A stretch of 64,000 nucleotides of DNA from contig JACKNV010000001.1 of the NCBI GenBank assembly GCA_024234735.1, forward strand, positions 867,378-931,377, written 5' to 3'. Of this stretch, positions 30,746 through 39,861 are shown piece by piece; position 1 is the first letter of the stretch, and each line of letters begins with the position of its first letter. The DNA comes from Pseudomonadales bacterium (GTDB taxonomy: Bacteria > Pseudomonadota > Gammaproteobacteria > Pseudomonadales > Halieaceae). Under the pieces are notes generated by a model. It made no database searches, was not told the origin of the DNA, and worked only from the letters and a program-made list of their open reading frames with translations. The translations under genes were made by a program, and so were the position numbers.

Positions 30746-32772
30746 CCAGCGCTCCCGTGGCGGGCGAGCAGCGCCTGGAAGGCGGCTTCATCAATAACCT
30801 CGATACCGAGCTCGGTGGCCCGGCCGAGCTTGGACCCGGCACCGGGGCCGGCCACCACACAGTGGGTCCTGGCCGACACGCTGCCCGCCACCTTCGCTCC
30901 CAGCGCCTGCAGGGCTGCTTTGGCGGCATCGCGATCCATGGCCTCGAGCTTGCCGGTCACCACCCAGGTCTGCCCGGCCAGGGGCAGTTCAGCGGCGGCA
31001 ACCGCCAGGTCCGGCCAGCTGACGCCCGCGGCACGCAGCTGCGCGACCACCTCCATACTCGAGGGTGAATCGAAAAACTGCACCAGGTGGTCGGCCACCA
31101 CCGGCCCCACGTCGTCCACCTGCAGCAGTTGCTCCTCGCTAGCGCCGGCCAGGGCCTCCCAGCTGCCGAAGTGCCGCGCCAGGGCCAGCGCGGTCGCCTC
31201 CCCCACCTCGCGTATGCCCAGGGCAAACAGGAACCGCGGCAGGCTGGTATGCTTGCTGGCTTCCAGGGCCTGCAGCAGATTGTCCGCGGATTTCTCGCCC
31301 ATGCGCTCCAGGCCCAGGAGCTGTTCCCGGGTGAGGCGGTACAGTCCGGCGACGTTTTCCACCAGCCCCCGCTCCACCAGCTGGTCGATCAGCTTGTCGC
31401 CCAGGCCGTCGATGTCCATGGCGCGGCGCGAGGCGAAGTGCCTGATCGCGGCTTTCTGCTGGGCGGCACATACCAGCCCGCCCATACAGCGCAGCACGGC
31501 CTCGTCGCCGCTGCGCTCGACCGCCGAGCCGCACACCGGGCAGCGCTGTGGAAACACGATTTCCGCCGCGCCGGCCGGCCGCCTCGACTGCACCACCGAC
31601 ACGATTTGGGGGATGACGTCACCGGCGCGGCGCACGATCACGGTATCCCCCAGGCGCAGGCCCAGGCGGGCTATCTCGTCGGCGTTGTGCAGGGTGGCAT
31701 TGCTCACCGTGACCCCGCCGACGAACACCGGCGCCAGCCTGGCGACCGGGGTGATCGCGCCGGTGCGCCCCACCTGGAATTCCACGTCCAGCAAGCGGGT
31801 CATCTCCTCCTGGGCCGGGAACTTGCGGGCGATTGCCCAGCGCGGCGCGCGGGACACAAAGCCCAGGCGCTGTTGCAAGGCGAGCTGGTTGACCTTGTAG
31901 ACGATGCCGTCGATATCGTAGGGCAACAGCTCGCGGCGAGCGGCCAGTTCGCGGTAATAGGCATCGCAGGCATCGATACCGCTGACCACCCTGGACTCGG
32001 GATTGATGCGCAGCCCCCATTCCTGCAGGCTCGCCAACACCTCGAAATGGGTGTCCGGCAGCGCACCGCCCTGCACCTGGCCTACCCCGTAACAGCACAT
32101 CTGCAGGGGGCGCTGGGCCGTGATGCGGGCGTCCAGCTGGCGCAGGCTGCCGGCGGCGGCGTTGCGCGGATTGACGAAGGTTTTGTCGCCGCGCTGCCGC
32201 GCCAGTTCGTTGAGCGCCTCGAAACCCGCGCGGGGCATGTAGATTTCGCCGCGGACCTCCAGCAGGCCGGGAAAGCCCGCGCCGCGCAGGCGCAGGGGTA
32301 TGCAGGCGATGGTGCGGACATTGTGGGTGATGTCCTCACCGGTGCTGCCATCGCCACGGGTGGCGCCGCGCTCCAGCAGGCCGTCGCGATACAGCAGGCT
32401 GACCGCGATACCGTCGAGTTTCGGTTCGCAGGCAAATTCCAGCGGCTGGTACTGCGCGCCCAGGCGGTCCAGCAGGCGGCGGTTGAAATCCAGCATGGCC
32501 TGCTCGTCGAAGGCGTTGTCCAGGGACAGCATGGGTATCTCATGGGATACCTGCCGGAATTTGTCCAGCGGCGCCGCGCCGACCCGCTGGGTGGGGGAAT
32601 CCGGGCGCTGCAATGCGGGGTGTTGCGCCTCCAGTTCATTGAGGCGCCGCATGCAGCGGTCGTACTCGGCATCGGGGACGGTGGGCTGGTCGAGTACGTA
32701 GTACTGGTAGTTCCAGTCATCGAGGCGCTCCCGCAACGCCTGCACTTCGCGGATCAACTTGCTGGTGGGCAT
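30742..32772 (-). CDS. ligA: NAD-dependent DNA ligase LigA
   Basis: Seals nicks during replication and repair using NAD. The 676-residue protein has the Ia domain (residues 1-70) and the adenylation domain with the active lysine in CEPKLDGIAVS (about residue 118). An OB fold and a four-cysteine zinc finger (CPVCGSAV ... CMGGLVCAAQ) follow, then helix-hairpin-helix repeats (GIREVGEATALALARHFG) and a C-terminal BRCT domain (WVVTGKLEAMDRDAAKAALQ). Length and order are standard. It lies 39 bp after zipA. Confidence 0.98.
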   Translation of the reverse strand: MPTSKLIREVQALRERLDDWNYQYYVLDQPTVPDAEYDRCMRRLNELEAQHPALQRPDSPTQRVGAAPLDKFRQVSHEIPMLSLDNAFDEQAMLDFNRRLLDRLGAQYQPLEFACEPKLDGIAVSLLYRDGLLERGATRGDGSTGEDITHNVRTIACIPLRLRGAGFPGLLEVRGEIYMPRAGFEALNELARQRGDKTFVNPRNAAAGSLRQLDARITAQRPLQMCCYGVGQVQGGALPDTHFEVLASLQEWGLRINPESRVVSGIDACDAYYRELAARRELLPYDIDGIVYKVNQLALQQRLGFVSRAPRWAIARKFPAQEEMTRLLDVEFQVGRTGAITPVARLAPVFVGGVTVSNATLHNADEIARLGLRLGDTVIVRRAGDVIPQIVSVVQSRRPAGAAEIVFPQRCPVCGSAVERSGDEAVLRCMGGLVCAAQQKAAIRHFASRRAMDIDGLGDKLIDQLVERGLVENVAGLYRLTREQLLGLERMGEKSADNLLQALEASKHTSLPRFLFALGIREVGEATALALARHFGSWEALAGASEEQLLQVDDVGPVVADHLVQFFDSPSSMEVVAQLRAAGVSWPDLAVAAAELPLAGQTWVVTGKLEAMDRDAAKAALQALGAKVAGSVSARTHCVVAGPGAGSKLGRATELGIEVIDEAAFQALLARHGSAG

Positions 32773-32811
32773 CAGCGCGCCCCTGCCCGATCGCCGGTGG
32801 GAAACTTCAAG

Positions 32812-33735
32812 TTAGCGGGTTCGTGCCAGCAGGCGTCTTTCCAGATCGCGAATCTGCTGTCGGGAATGCTCCAGCGACTGCTTGCTCAGGGGGTTGCGCG
32901 CCTCGTCGAGCACGTCACCCTCCAGATTGCGGGCCACCGCCTGGGCGGTCTCCAGCATGTAATCGAAGGCTTTCATCATATCCTCCGGGCCCGGCAGGGT
33001 GACAAAGAACACCAGGCCCGGGGTGTGCAGCTCCGCCATGCGATCGATGTCGAAGACCCCGGGTTGCATCATGTTGGCGACACTGAACTGTATGGCGCCG
33101 CGACCGGCCTCGAATTCGTGGCGGTGGAAAAAATTCATGTCGCCAAAACGCAGGTCACAGGCCAGCAGAATATGCAGGATGTCCTCGCCGCGAAAGCCCT
33201 CGCGACTGCGGGCGACCACATTGAGCATGAAGACTTCGGGGTCGATATCCCGGGGCAGCTTGCCCGCATCGACCTGCGGCGGCGGGGATACGGGTGCAGC
33301 CGGCTCGTCGTCGGCGCCCATATCCTCGAGCCAGTCCAGGGTGGTGGGCTCCGGGTCGTCATCGACGCTGCTCAGGCCCTCGACCAGTTCCACGTCATCC
33401 AGGCCAGGCTCGACCTTCTTCGGCCGCGGCTGCCTGGTGGGTTTACGCGCCGCCGGGGTGGCTGCCGGGGCCTGGGCCCGCGCGGCCGCGCCCGCCGCCT
33501 CGTGGGTGGCCTTGAGGATATCGCGCCGGTCCACGGTGCGACCGCCACCATTGGGCAGCTCCTTGAGCCAGGAGATATCGGAATCCTTATCGCCGCCACT
33601 GGCCTCGGGGTCGACCAGCTTGACCTTGATCCGCGAGTAACGCTCGCGGCGCACCCGCCGCCACGCGTCCAGCCCTACCGCCACGATCAGGATTACCCCG
33701 ATGACGACCATCCAGTCTCGAATTGTCAAATCCAT
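32812..33735 (-). CDS. zipA: Cell division protein ZipA
   Basis: 307-residue FtsZ-binding protein that anchors the Z ring to the inner membrane. One N-terminal helix (IRDWMVVIGVILIVAVGLDAW) comes first, then a charged and Pro/Ala-rich flexible linker (about 30-165). The C-terminal ZipA domain (about 165-307) carries VFMLNVVARSREGFRGEDIL and LHTPGLVFFVTLPGPED. The order smc-zipA-ligA is conserved in gammaproteobacteria. Linker length is ordinary for the family. Confidence 0.95.
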   Translation of the reverse strand: MDLTIRDWMVVIGVILIVAVGLDAWRRVRRERYSRIKVKLVDPEASGGDKDSDISWLKELPNGGGRTVDRRDILKATHEAAGAAARAQAPAATPAARKPTRQPRPKKVEPGLDDVELVEGLSSVDDDPEPTTLDWLEDMGADDEPAAPVSPPPQVDAGKLPRDIDPEVFMLNVVARSREGFRGEDILHILLACDLRFGDMNFFHRHEFEAGRGAIQFSVANMMQPGVFDIDRMAELHTPGLVFFVTLPGPEDMMKAFDYMLETAQAVARNLEGDVLDEARNPLSKQSLEHSRQQIRDLERRLLARTR

Positions 33736-33779
33736 CTCTGTCGCGCCGTTTTTCCCTGCATGTGTGCCAGATCCGGAAC

Positions 33780-36700
33780 TCAGCTCGCCGCCAGTTCCGC
33801 CGCCTCCTCGACGTCCACCGATACCAGCCGGGATACGCCCGGCTCGTGCATGGTGACGCCCATGAGCTGGTCCGCCAGCTCCATGGAGATCTTGTTGTGG
33901 GTAATGTAAATGAATTGCACCGTATCCGACATTTCTTTCACCATGCGGGCATAGCGCCCCACGTTGGCGTCGTCCAATGGCGCGTCCACCTCGTCGAGCA
34001 TGCAGAAAGGCGCGGGGTTCAACTGGAATATGGAGAACACCAGGGCAATCGCCGTCAACGCCTTCTCACCGCCGGACAACAGGTGAATGGTGCTGTTTTT
34101 CTTGCCCGGGGGGCGGGCCATGATGGATATCCCGGTGTCCAGCAAATCGTCTCCGGTCATCTCCAGGTAGGCGCTGCCACCGCCGAACACGCGTGGAAAC
34201 AGCTCCTGCAGGCCGTTGTTCACCCGCTCGAAGGTATCGCGGAAACGGTTGCGGGTCTCCTTGTCGATCTTGCGGATTGCCGACTGCAGGGTCTCCAGGG
34301 CCGTTTCCAGGTCTTCGTTCTGCAGGTCCAGATAGCTCTTGCGCTCGGACTGCAGGGTGTACTCGTCGATCGCGGCGAGGTTGATGGGGCCCAGCCGGTT
34401 GATCCGCGTGGCCACCCGCTCCAGCGCGCGCTGCCACTCGGCTTCCTCCGCCTCGTCCGGCATTTCGCCCAGTACCTGTTCGACATCGTGGCCGTTGGCC
34501 ACCAGTTGCTTGACGATATTTTCGCGCTGTACCTGCAGGGTCTGGGCGGCGATCCGCTGGCGCTCGAGGTCGTTGCGGACGCTCTCGGCGCGGTGCTCGA
34601 TGGCCACCCGCTGTTGTTCCTTGTCGCGCAGCAGGTGCTCGACTTCGGCGACGGCCTGGCGCGCGCGGCTGAGTTCGCCCTCGGACTGCAGGCGCAATTC
34701 CAGCTGTTGTTCCAGCTCCACTTTCAGCTCATCCAGTGGTGCGTCGGTTTCCTCGAGGGCAGCCGCCAGGTTTTCGCGCCGCGCCCGCAACTGGGCGACC
34801 TGGCTGTTGGTGCGCTCGATGGCCGCCCGCATGGCCTGCAACTGGGTCTGCAGTGACTGGTGGCGCATTGCCGCCTGGTGGGCGGCGTCCTTATCGTGGC
34901 GCGCTTTCTGGCGGGCGCTGTCCAGGGTGCCACGGGTCTCGTCGCGCACCGACAGCAGGGACTCGCGCTGCTGGGAGTCCGCCTCCATGCGCTCGATGGC
35001 TTCGGCCAGCAGTTGCCGGGCCTCGGCAGTCGCCTCCTGCTCGTGGCGAAACTGCTCCCGGGCCTCGGCCAGATCGCTGTCCAGGCGCTCGCGCCGGGCG
35101 TTGAGCTGCTCCACCTTGGCGCGGTGAGCCGACAGGGTGGCGCTGTGCTCGGCGTGCTGGCGGGTGGCCGCCTGCAGCTCGCGCTGCCGCTCCAGGCGCT
35201 GTGCCTCCTGGTTGCGCTGAGCCTCCTGGCAGGCCGCCAGTTCGGTTTCCAGGGCCTGCTCCCGCGCCTGCAGGGCATCGATCTCCGCCGCCAGCGCTTC
35301 CAGTTCCTGCTGGCGCTGTATCACTCCGCCGCGCTGTTCCGCCAGACGGGTAACCCGCAGCCAGTTGGGGCCCAGCCACACGCCGTCGCGGGTGATCACC
35401 GACTCGTGGGGCGCCAGGGCGGCGCGCTGGGCCAGTGCCTGGTCGAGGTCATCGGCGGCGCGCACTCCCGCCAGCAGGGCGGTAGTGCGGCCACCACAGT
35501 GCACCCGCGAACCCAGGTAACCGGCGGGCGCCTGCGGTTGCGCACCCGCCTCCAACAGGGCGATGCGCCCCTGTTCGAGTTGTTGCAGGCTGCTGCCCAG
35601 AGGGCCGATCTGGTCCACGCACACGGCCTGCAGGTAGTCTCCCAGCACTGTTTCCACTGCCAGCTGCCAGCCTTCATCCACCTGGATCTGTTCCAGCAGG
35701 CGCGGCTTGTCCGCCAGTTGCTGTACCTGCAGCCACTGCCCCACCGAGGCGTCGCCATCGTCCATGGCGGCCTGCTGCAGCGCCTCCAGGGAAGCCTGGC
35801 GGCCGCGCTTCTGCTGCAGCGTGGAGCGCACCTGGTTGAGCTCCCCGGACAGCCGGTTGCCGTGCTCGCGGCTGGCGGACAGCTGTTCCACCAGGGATTC
35901 GCTGTGCTCCTCGTGGCCGGCCATGACCAGTTCCAGTTCGGCGAGCTGTTCGCCCAGCAGGGTTATCTCTTCATCCGCCGGCCCCGGGGCCAGGCCCTGC
36001 TGCTCCTCCTGCAACTGGCGAATGCGCCCCTGCACGCGCTGCAGGACCTGCTCCAGGTGGCGGATACGCGACTGCTGGACCTCCGCCTGCTGGCGCGGCT
36101 GGGCCGCCACCTGGTTGAATTCGTCCCAGCGCTGCTGCCAGTCGTGCATGGCGTCCTCGGCCTGCAGCAGCGCCGCGGCGGACTCCTCTTCGACCGCCTG
36201 CAACAGTTCCAGCTCCGGCGCCAGGCCCTGCAGTTCACTGTCCCAGCCACCGAGTTTGCGCTGGTCTTCGCCCAGGTGGCTCTCGGACTCTGCCAGGCTG
36301 GCCTCGGTCTGGCGCAGGTCCTCGCGCAACTGGCGGCCCCGCTCCTGCTGGTGCTTCAGGGTCTGTTCCAGCCTGGCCACTTCGGCCCCCAGGGAGTAGT
36401 AGCCGGCCTGCACCTGGTTGAAGGCATCGCTGCGCTCGGCGTGATCCACTCGGTGCTGCTCCAGGGCGGTATCCACCTGCTGGTGTTCGGCGTGGACCGC
36501 CTCGAGGCTGACTTCGAGCTGGCCGATGCTCTGGCTCGCGGCCTTGAGCTCGGTATCCAGGGCCTGCCACTGCAGGGCCTGCAATTGCGCCTGCAGGATG
36601 CGCTCCTCGGCTTTGAATTCGGTGTATTTTTCCGCCGCCTGGGCCTGGCGCTGCAGGTGCTGCAATTGCCGTTGCAGTTCGTCGCGCAGGTCGGTCAGGC

Positions 36701-37277
36701 GCTCGAGGTTCTCCAGGGTGCGGCGCATGCGGCTCTCGGTTTCCTTGCGCCGCTCCTTGTACTTGGAGATGCCCGCGGCCTCCTCGATGAACACCCGCAG
36801 GTCTTCGGGCTTCGACTCGATCAGGCGCGATATCATGCCCTGCTCGATGATGGCGTAGCTGCGCGGGCCCAGGCCGGTGCCCAGGAAGATGTCGGTGATG
36901 TCGCGGCGCCGGCAGCGGGTGCCGTTGAGGAAGTACTCGGACTGGGCGTCCCGGGTGACCAGGCGCTTGATGGAAATCTCCGCGTAGCTGGCGTACTCGC
37001 CCCCGACCCCGCCGTCGCTGTTGTCAAAGACCAGCTCGATGGAGGCCTGGCCCACCGGCTGGCGGTTGACCGAGCCGTTGAAGATCACGTCGGTCATGGA
37101 TTCGCCGCGCAGGTTCTTGGCGGAACTCTCGCCCATGACCCAGCGCACCGCGTCGATGACGTTCGACTTGCCACAGCCGTTGGGGCCAACCACCGCGCAC
37201 ATATTGCTGGGAAAATTGACCGTGGTGGGATCCACGAATGACTTGAAACCGGCCAGCTTGATAGACTTTAATCGCAT
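33780..37277 (-). CDS. smc: Chromosome segregation protein SMC
   Basis: 1165-residue condensin ATPase that compacts and segregates the chromosome. The N-terminal head has Walker A GPNGCGKSN (about residue 31). Two long coiled coils, rich in Gln, Glu and Leu, flank a hinge near residues 500-640 (DKPRLLEQIQVDEGW...). The C-terminal head carries LLSGGEKALTAIALVF and Walker B FCMLDEVDAPLDDANV. It begins the smc-zipA-ligA-lipoprotein operon, with a clear promoter 33 bp upstream. Its high GC and Leu/Gln content generates very long spurious open frames on the opposite strand. Confidence 0.97.
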   Translation of the reverse strand: MRLKSIKLAGFKSFVDPTTVNFPSNMCAVVGPNGCGKSNVIDAVRWVMGESSAKNLRGESMTDVIFNGSVNRQPVGQASIELVFDNSDGGVGGEYASYAEISIKRLVTRDAQSEYFLNGTRCRRRDITDIFLGTGLGPRSYAIIEQGMISRLIESKPEDLRVFIEEAAGISKYKERRKETESRMRRTLENLERLTDLRDELQRQLQHLQRQAQAAEKYTEFKAEERILQAQLQALQWQALDTELKAASQSIGQLEVSLEAVHAEHQQVDTALEQHRVDHAERSDAFNQVQAGYYSLGAEVARLEQTLKHQQERGRQLREDLRQTEASLAESESHLGEDQRKLGGWDSELQGLAPELELLQAVEEESAAALLQAEDAMHDWQQRWDEFNQVAAQPRQQAEVQQSRIRHLEQVLQRVQGRIRQLQEEQQGLAPGPADEEITLLGEQLAELELVMAGHEEHSESLVEQLSASREHGNRLSGELNQVRSTLQQKRGRQASLEALQQAAMDDGDASVGQWLQVQQLADKPRLLEQIQVDEGWQLAVETVLGDYLQAVCVDQIGPLGSSLQQLEQGRIALLEAGAQPQAPAGYLGSRVHCGGRTTALLAGVRAADDLDQALAQRAALAPHESVITRDGVWLGPNWLRVTRLAEQRGGVIQRQQELEALAAEIDALQAREQALETELAACQEAQRNQEAQRLERQRELQAATRQHAEHSATLSAHRAKVEQLNARRERLDSDLAEAREQFRHEQEATAEARQLLAEAIERMEADSQQRESLLSVRDETRGTLDSARQKARHDKDAAHQAAMRHQSLQTQLQAMRAAIERTNSQVAQLRARRENLAAALEETDAPLDELKVELEQQLELRLQSEGELSRARQAVAEVEHLLRDKEQQRVAIEHRAESVRNDLERQRIAAQTLQVQRENIVKQLVANGHDVEQVLGEMPDEAEEAEWQRALERVATRINRLGPINLAAIDEYTLQSERKSYLDLQNEDLETALETLQSAIRKIDKETRNRFRDTFERVNNGLQELFPRVFGGGSAYLEMTGDDLLDTGISIMARPPGKKNSTIHLLSGGEKALTAIALVFSIFQLNPAPFCMLDEVDAPLDDANVGRYARMVKEMSDTVQFIYITHNKISMELADQLMGVTMHEPGVSRLVSVDVEEAAELAAS

Positions 37278-37628
37278 ATCACTTTAAATACGTACTTTAT
37301 CTTGCTGATTTTTATAGACTTAACGGGATTTTACGACAACCCAGTCACGCTGCCGAAACACAATATGTAGTGTATAGACTTTGCCCGTACAACACTATGC
37401 CTGCCGCCCATAAATCCCGATTTGTTTTGGGGTGGCCGGCGAGGCCGGGCCGCGCAGGCGTAGCCGGTTACGGTCATGGCGCCAACAGCCGGGACCAGGT
37501 TCCGGGCGGGAGATGTGCCATTCGAATGTGAGTATCGGGGAAACAGGCGAATGGCACAGCTGCCGACCGGAGCCGCTTGCAAACCGGGACGGTCACCGGG
37601 ATGCCGTCAACCTCCCAGTGGAGGGCAA
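37278..37628. other. 351-bp intergenic region between ccmI and smc, with an 11-bp stem-loop
   Basis: It contains the smc promoter at the smc end. At 37514-37558 lies a perfect 11-bp inverted repeat (TGTGCCATTCG / CGAATGGCACA) enclosing a 23-nt loop, with GC-rich imperfect repeats on both sides up to the ccmI stop. No coding signal was found on either strand; the one minus-strand frame (83 codons) has no ribosome-binding site and unlikely composition. It may be a 3' structured element of the ccm transcript, a repetitive element, or an RNA; I cannot decide. Confidence 0.5.
37311..37339 (-). promoter_or_regulatory. Predicted promoter of the smc-zipA-ligA operon
   Basis: TTGTCG (37339-37334) and TATAAA (37316-37311) on the minus strand are separated by 17 bp, 33 bp upstream of the smc ATG. 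Confidence 0.7.
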
Positions 37629-38849
37629 TCAGCCCCTGGGCTGCAGCAGTATCTCCTGCGGTTCCAGGTCCGCCGAGGGGGTCAGCGGTCCCAGCTGGCC
37701 CAGCCAGGTCGCGCCCGCCTCCCCCGGCCGGCCATCCGGGGACACCTGGACGACGACCATGACCGACTCCGTGGCGGACAGTTTCTGCCCGGCCATGGAG
37801 TTGCTGTCGTCAAGGCGCAGGGTCACGGGCAGTTGCCCGGCCTGCAGGCGTTGCACGGCGATCGGCATGCGGCTGTCCGAGGCGGCGTTGCGGGCCAGCA
37901 CGAACACGGTATCAGACGGCGCCAGGTGCGCTCCCTCTGGCAGCGCCACCCGCACCGTCACGCCGGCGCCCTCCACCGCGGCCTGGGGTACCGCGCCCCC
38001 GGGATGGCCCGCGATGACAGGGCCGGCAGGAGCGGCCTCGCCCAGGCGCTGGCGCGCCACCTCGATCACCCCGGTTATCATGTTGGCGCCTTCCGAGCCC
38101 GGCTGCTCGACAGCCAGCAGGCGCTGCCAGTAGCCGATGGCCTCGCGATACTGCTCCTGTTCGAAAGACGCCATGCCCAGCAGCCCCAGGGCGGTGCGCT
38201 GGTGGGGCTGGATGGCGAGCGCCTGCTCCGCCCACTGGCGCGCCTGGGCACTGAGCCGGCGACCCGAGGCGAGGTAATCCGCCTGCGCCGCATAGGCCAG
38301 CGACCAGGCATCCTCCGGCGCCTGGTGCGCCAGGGCGGCGTAGGTCTGCGCGGCCAGCGCGTAGTTTTCCTGGCTCATGTAGTAGCGGCCCAACAGGGCC
38401 ACGTAATCGAGGTTCTCCGGGCGCTGGACGACCCGGTCCTGGATGGCGTTGATGAGGGCCGCGGTCCGCGCCGGGTCGCTGTTGTCCTCAAGTGCCTGCA
38501 GCTGGCGACTGATCGCCACGTCGGGAGCGGCGCCCAACTGGTAGTAGAGCAGCCCGGACATCAGCGCCACCAGCGGCAACAACAGCCAGGCCGGAAAACT
38601 GTGGGAGGACGTTGCGGCCGGCGCGGCCACGCTGCCCGCCTGCTGCTCGTCCTCGAGCAGGCGCAGGCGCGCGTCCTCCTGTAGGGCCTCGGCGCCCTCC
38701 TGGGCCAGCTCCTCCTGGCGCAGGCGGAACCACTCGACATTGGCCCGCTCCAGCTCCTCGTCCGCGCCGCCTCCGCGGCGCCGCGGAAACAGGAAGAACA
38801 GGCCGCTCAACAGTACCAGCACGGCACAGGCAATCATAAAGGTGGTCAA
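37629..38849 (-). CDS. ccmI: Cytochrome c maturation protein CcmI (TPR apocytochrome chaperone)
   Basis: Holds apocytochrome c for haem ligation by CcmF/CcmH. I place the start at TTG 38849, which overlaps the ccmH stop and has GGAG 8 bp upstream (406 residues); ATG 38837 is an alternative. Two membrane helices (FMIACAVLVLLSGLFFLFP and FPAWLLLPLVALMSGLLYY) bracket a basic/acidic cytoplasmic loop. The periplasmic part has TPR-like helices (NLDYVALLGRYYMSQENYALAA, LGLLGMASFEQEQYREAIGYW) and a beta-rich C-terminal domain. It is the last gene of the ccm operon. Confidence 0.9.
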   Translation of the reverse strand: MTTFMIACAVLVLLSGLFFLFPRRRGGGADEELERANVEWFRLRQEELAQEGAEALQEDARLRLLEDEQQAGSVAAPAATSSHSFPAWLLLPLVALMSGLLYYQLGAAPDVAISRQLQALEDNSDPARTAALINAIQDRVVQRPENLDYVALLGRYYMSQENYALAAQTYAALAHQAPEDAWSLAYAAQADYLASGRRLSAQARQWAEQALAIQPHQRTALGLLGMASFEQEQYREAIGYWQRLLAVEQPGSEGANMITGVIEVARQRLGEAAPAGPVIAGHPGGAVPQAAVEGAGVTVRVALPEGAHLAPSDTVFVLARNAASDSRMPIAVQRLQAGQLPVTLRLDDSNSMAGQKLSATESVMVVVQVSPDGRPGEAGATWLGQLGPLTPSADLEPQEILLQPRG

Positions 38850-39325
38850 GCGTCGCGCTCCGTCTTCTCCAGCAACTCCTGCAGCCGCCGGCGCTCGGCG
38901 GCGCTCAGTTCGGCGCTTTCCGGGGACTGCTGCCGGCGCCGCCCCCGCAGGGACAACAGGGCAACAGCCAGCCCGGCGAGCACCAGCAGGGCCGGGGCCA
39001 GCCACAACACCGCGGTGGCCCCGTCGAATCGCGGCCGGTAGCGCACGAACTCACCGTAGCGCGCCACCATGTAATCGAGGATTTCATCGTCGCTGGCGCC
39101 CGCCTCCAGTTGCTGGTGCAGCACGTTGCGCAGATCCCTGGAAATCGGCGCGTTGGAGTCGGCGATATTCTGGTTCTGGCACTTGGGGCAGCGCAGCTCC
39201 GCGCTCAGCACCTGGTAGCGCTCCTCCAGAGCGGGATCGCTGAACTCGTAGGTCTCGATAACGGCGCTCACCGGCAGCGCGACCAGCACCAGGACCGCCC
39301 CCAGCAGGCGCAGAACCTGGCTCAT
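38846..39325 (-). CDS. ccmH: Cytochrome c maturation thiol protein CcmH
   Basis: 159 residues from ATG 39325, which overlaps the ccmG stop. A signal sequence or helix (VLRLLGAVLVLVALPVSAV) leads to the CcmH domain, with the redox motif LRCPKCQNQNIADSN (CxxC) that reduces or binds apocytochrome cysteines. A membrane helix (AVLWLAPALLVLAGLAVALL) and a charged cytoplasmic tail finish the protein. This is the short CcmH form, with a separate ccmI rather than the fused E. coli CcmH. Confidence 0.95.
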   Translation of the reverse strand: MSQVLRLLGAVLVLVALPVSAVIETYEFSDPALEERYQVLSAELRCPKCQNQNIADSNAPISRDLRNVLHQQLEAGASDDEILDYMVARYGEFVRYRPRFDGATAVLWLAPALLVLAGLAVALLSLRGRRRQQSPESAELSAAERRRLQELLEKTERDA

Positions 39326-39861
39326 GGGGCATCGCCTCCCAGCAGTTGCTGATAACGCGGCTGCAGGATGGTCTGCCACACCCGCTCGTCCACGACCCCC
39401 ACATGGCGGTAGCGGATCACGCCGTCGGCATCCAGCAGATAGGTCTCGGGGGCGCCATATACGCCCAGGTCGAGCCCCAGGCTGCCGTCGCGATCGGCGA
39501 TGTTGAAGCGGTAGGGATTGCCCAGTTCGCCCAGCCAGCGCGCCGCGTCGGCATCCTCGTCCTTGTAGTTCACGCCGTAGATGGGCACGCCGCTGTCGGC
39601 CAGCTGCCGCAGGTAGGGGTGCTCTACCCGGCAGGCCACGCACCAGGTGGCCCATACATTGAGCAGCGCCGGCTCGCCCAGCAGGTCCTCGCGTTGCAGG
39701 GTCCGCTCCTGGCCCAGGGCCGGCAGGCTGAAGGACGGCAGCGGCCGGTCGAGCAGGGCCGAGGGCAACTCCTGCGGGTCGAGGCTGAGTCCGCGAAACA
39801 GGAACACCGCCATGGCCGCGAACAGGAGCAGCGGGATAAAGAGTTTCAGCCTAGGCGCCAT
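39322..39861 (-). CDS. ccmG: Thiol:disulphide interchange protein CcmG/DsbE
   Basis: 179-residue membrane-tethered thioredoxin-like protein that keeps apocytochrome c cysteines reduced. The start ATG 39861 gives an N-terminal anchor (LKLFIPLLLFAAMAVFLFRG); the longer frame upstream lies in ccmF sequence. The active site is NVWATWCVACRVEH. GVYGAPETYLLDADG contains the cis-Pro segment. It overlaps ccmF by 11 bp and ccmH by 4 bp. Confidence 0.95.
   Translation of the reverse strand: MAPRLKLFIPLLLFAAMAVFLFRGLSLDPQELPSALLDRPLPSFSLPALGQERTLQREDLLGEPALLNVWATWCVACRVEHPYLRQLADSGVPIYGVNYKDEDADAARWLGELGNPYRFNIADRDGSLGLDLGVYGAPETYLLDADGVIRYRHVGVVDERVWQTILQPRYQQLLGGDAP

Noticed and set aside
31087..33909. 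940-codon plus-strand open frame across ligA and zipA
   Set aside because: It spans two well-defined genes on the other strand and has no protein-like features of its own.
34860..37241. 793-codon plus-strand open frame
   Set aside because: It lies antisense to smc and mirrors its Leu/Gln coiled-coil codons; no ribosome-binding site or recognisable domain.
37430..37628. Cobalamin or cyclic-di-GMP riboswitch before smc
   Set aside because: The segment has stem-loops and a GCAAACC-like patch, but the conserved core boxes of either class are absent, and smc has its own promoter downstream of it.
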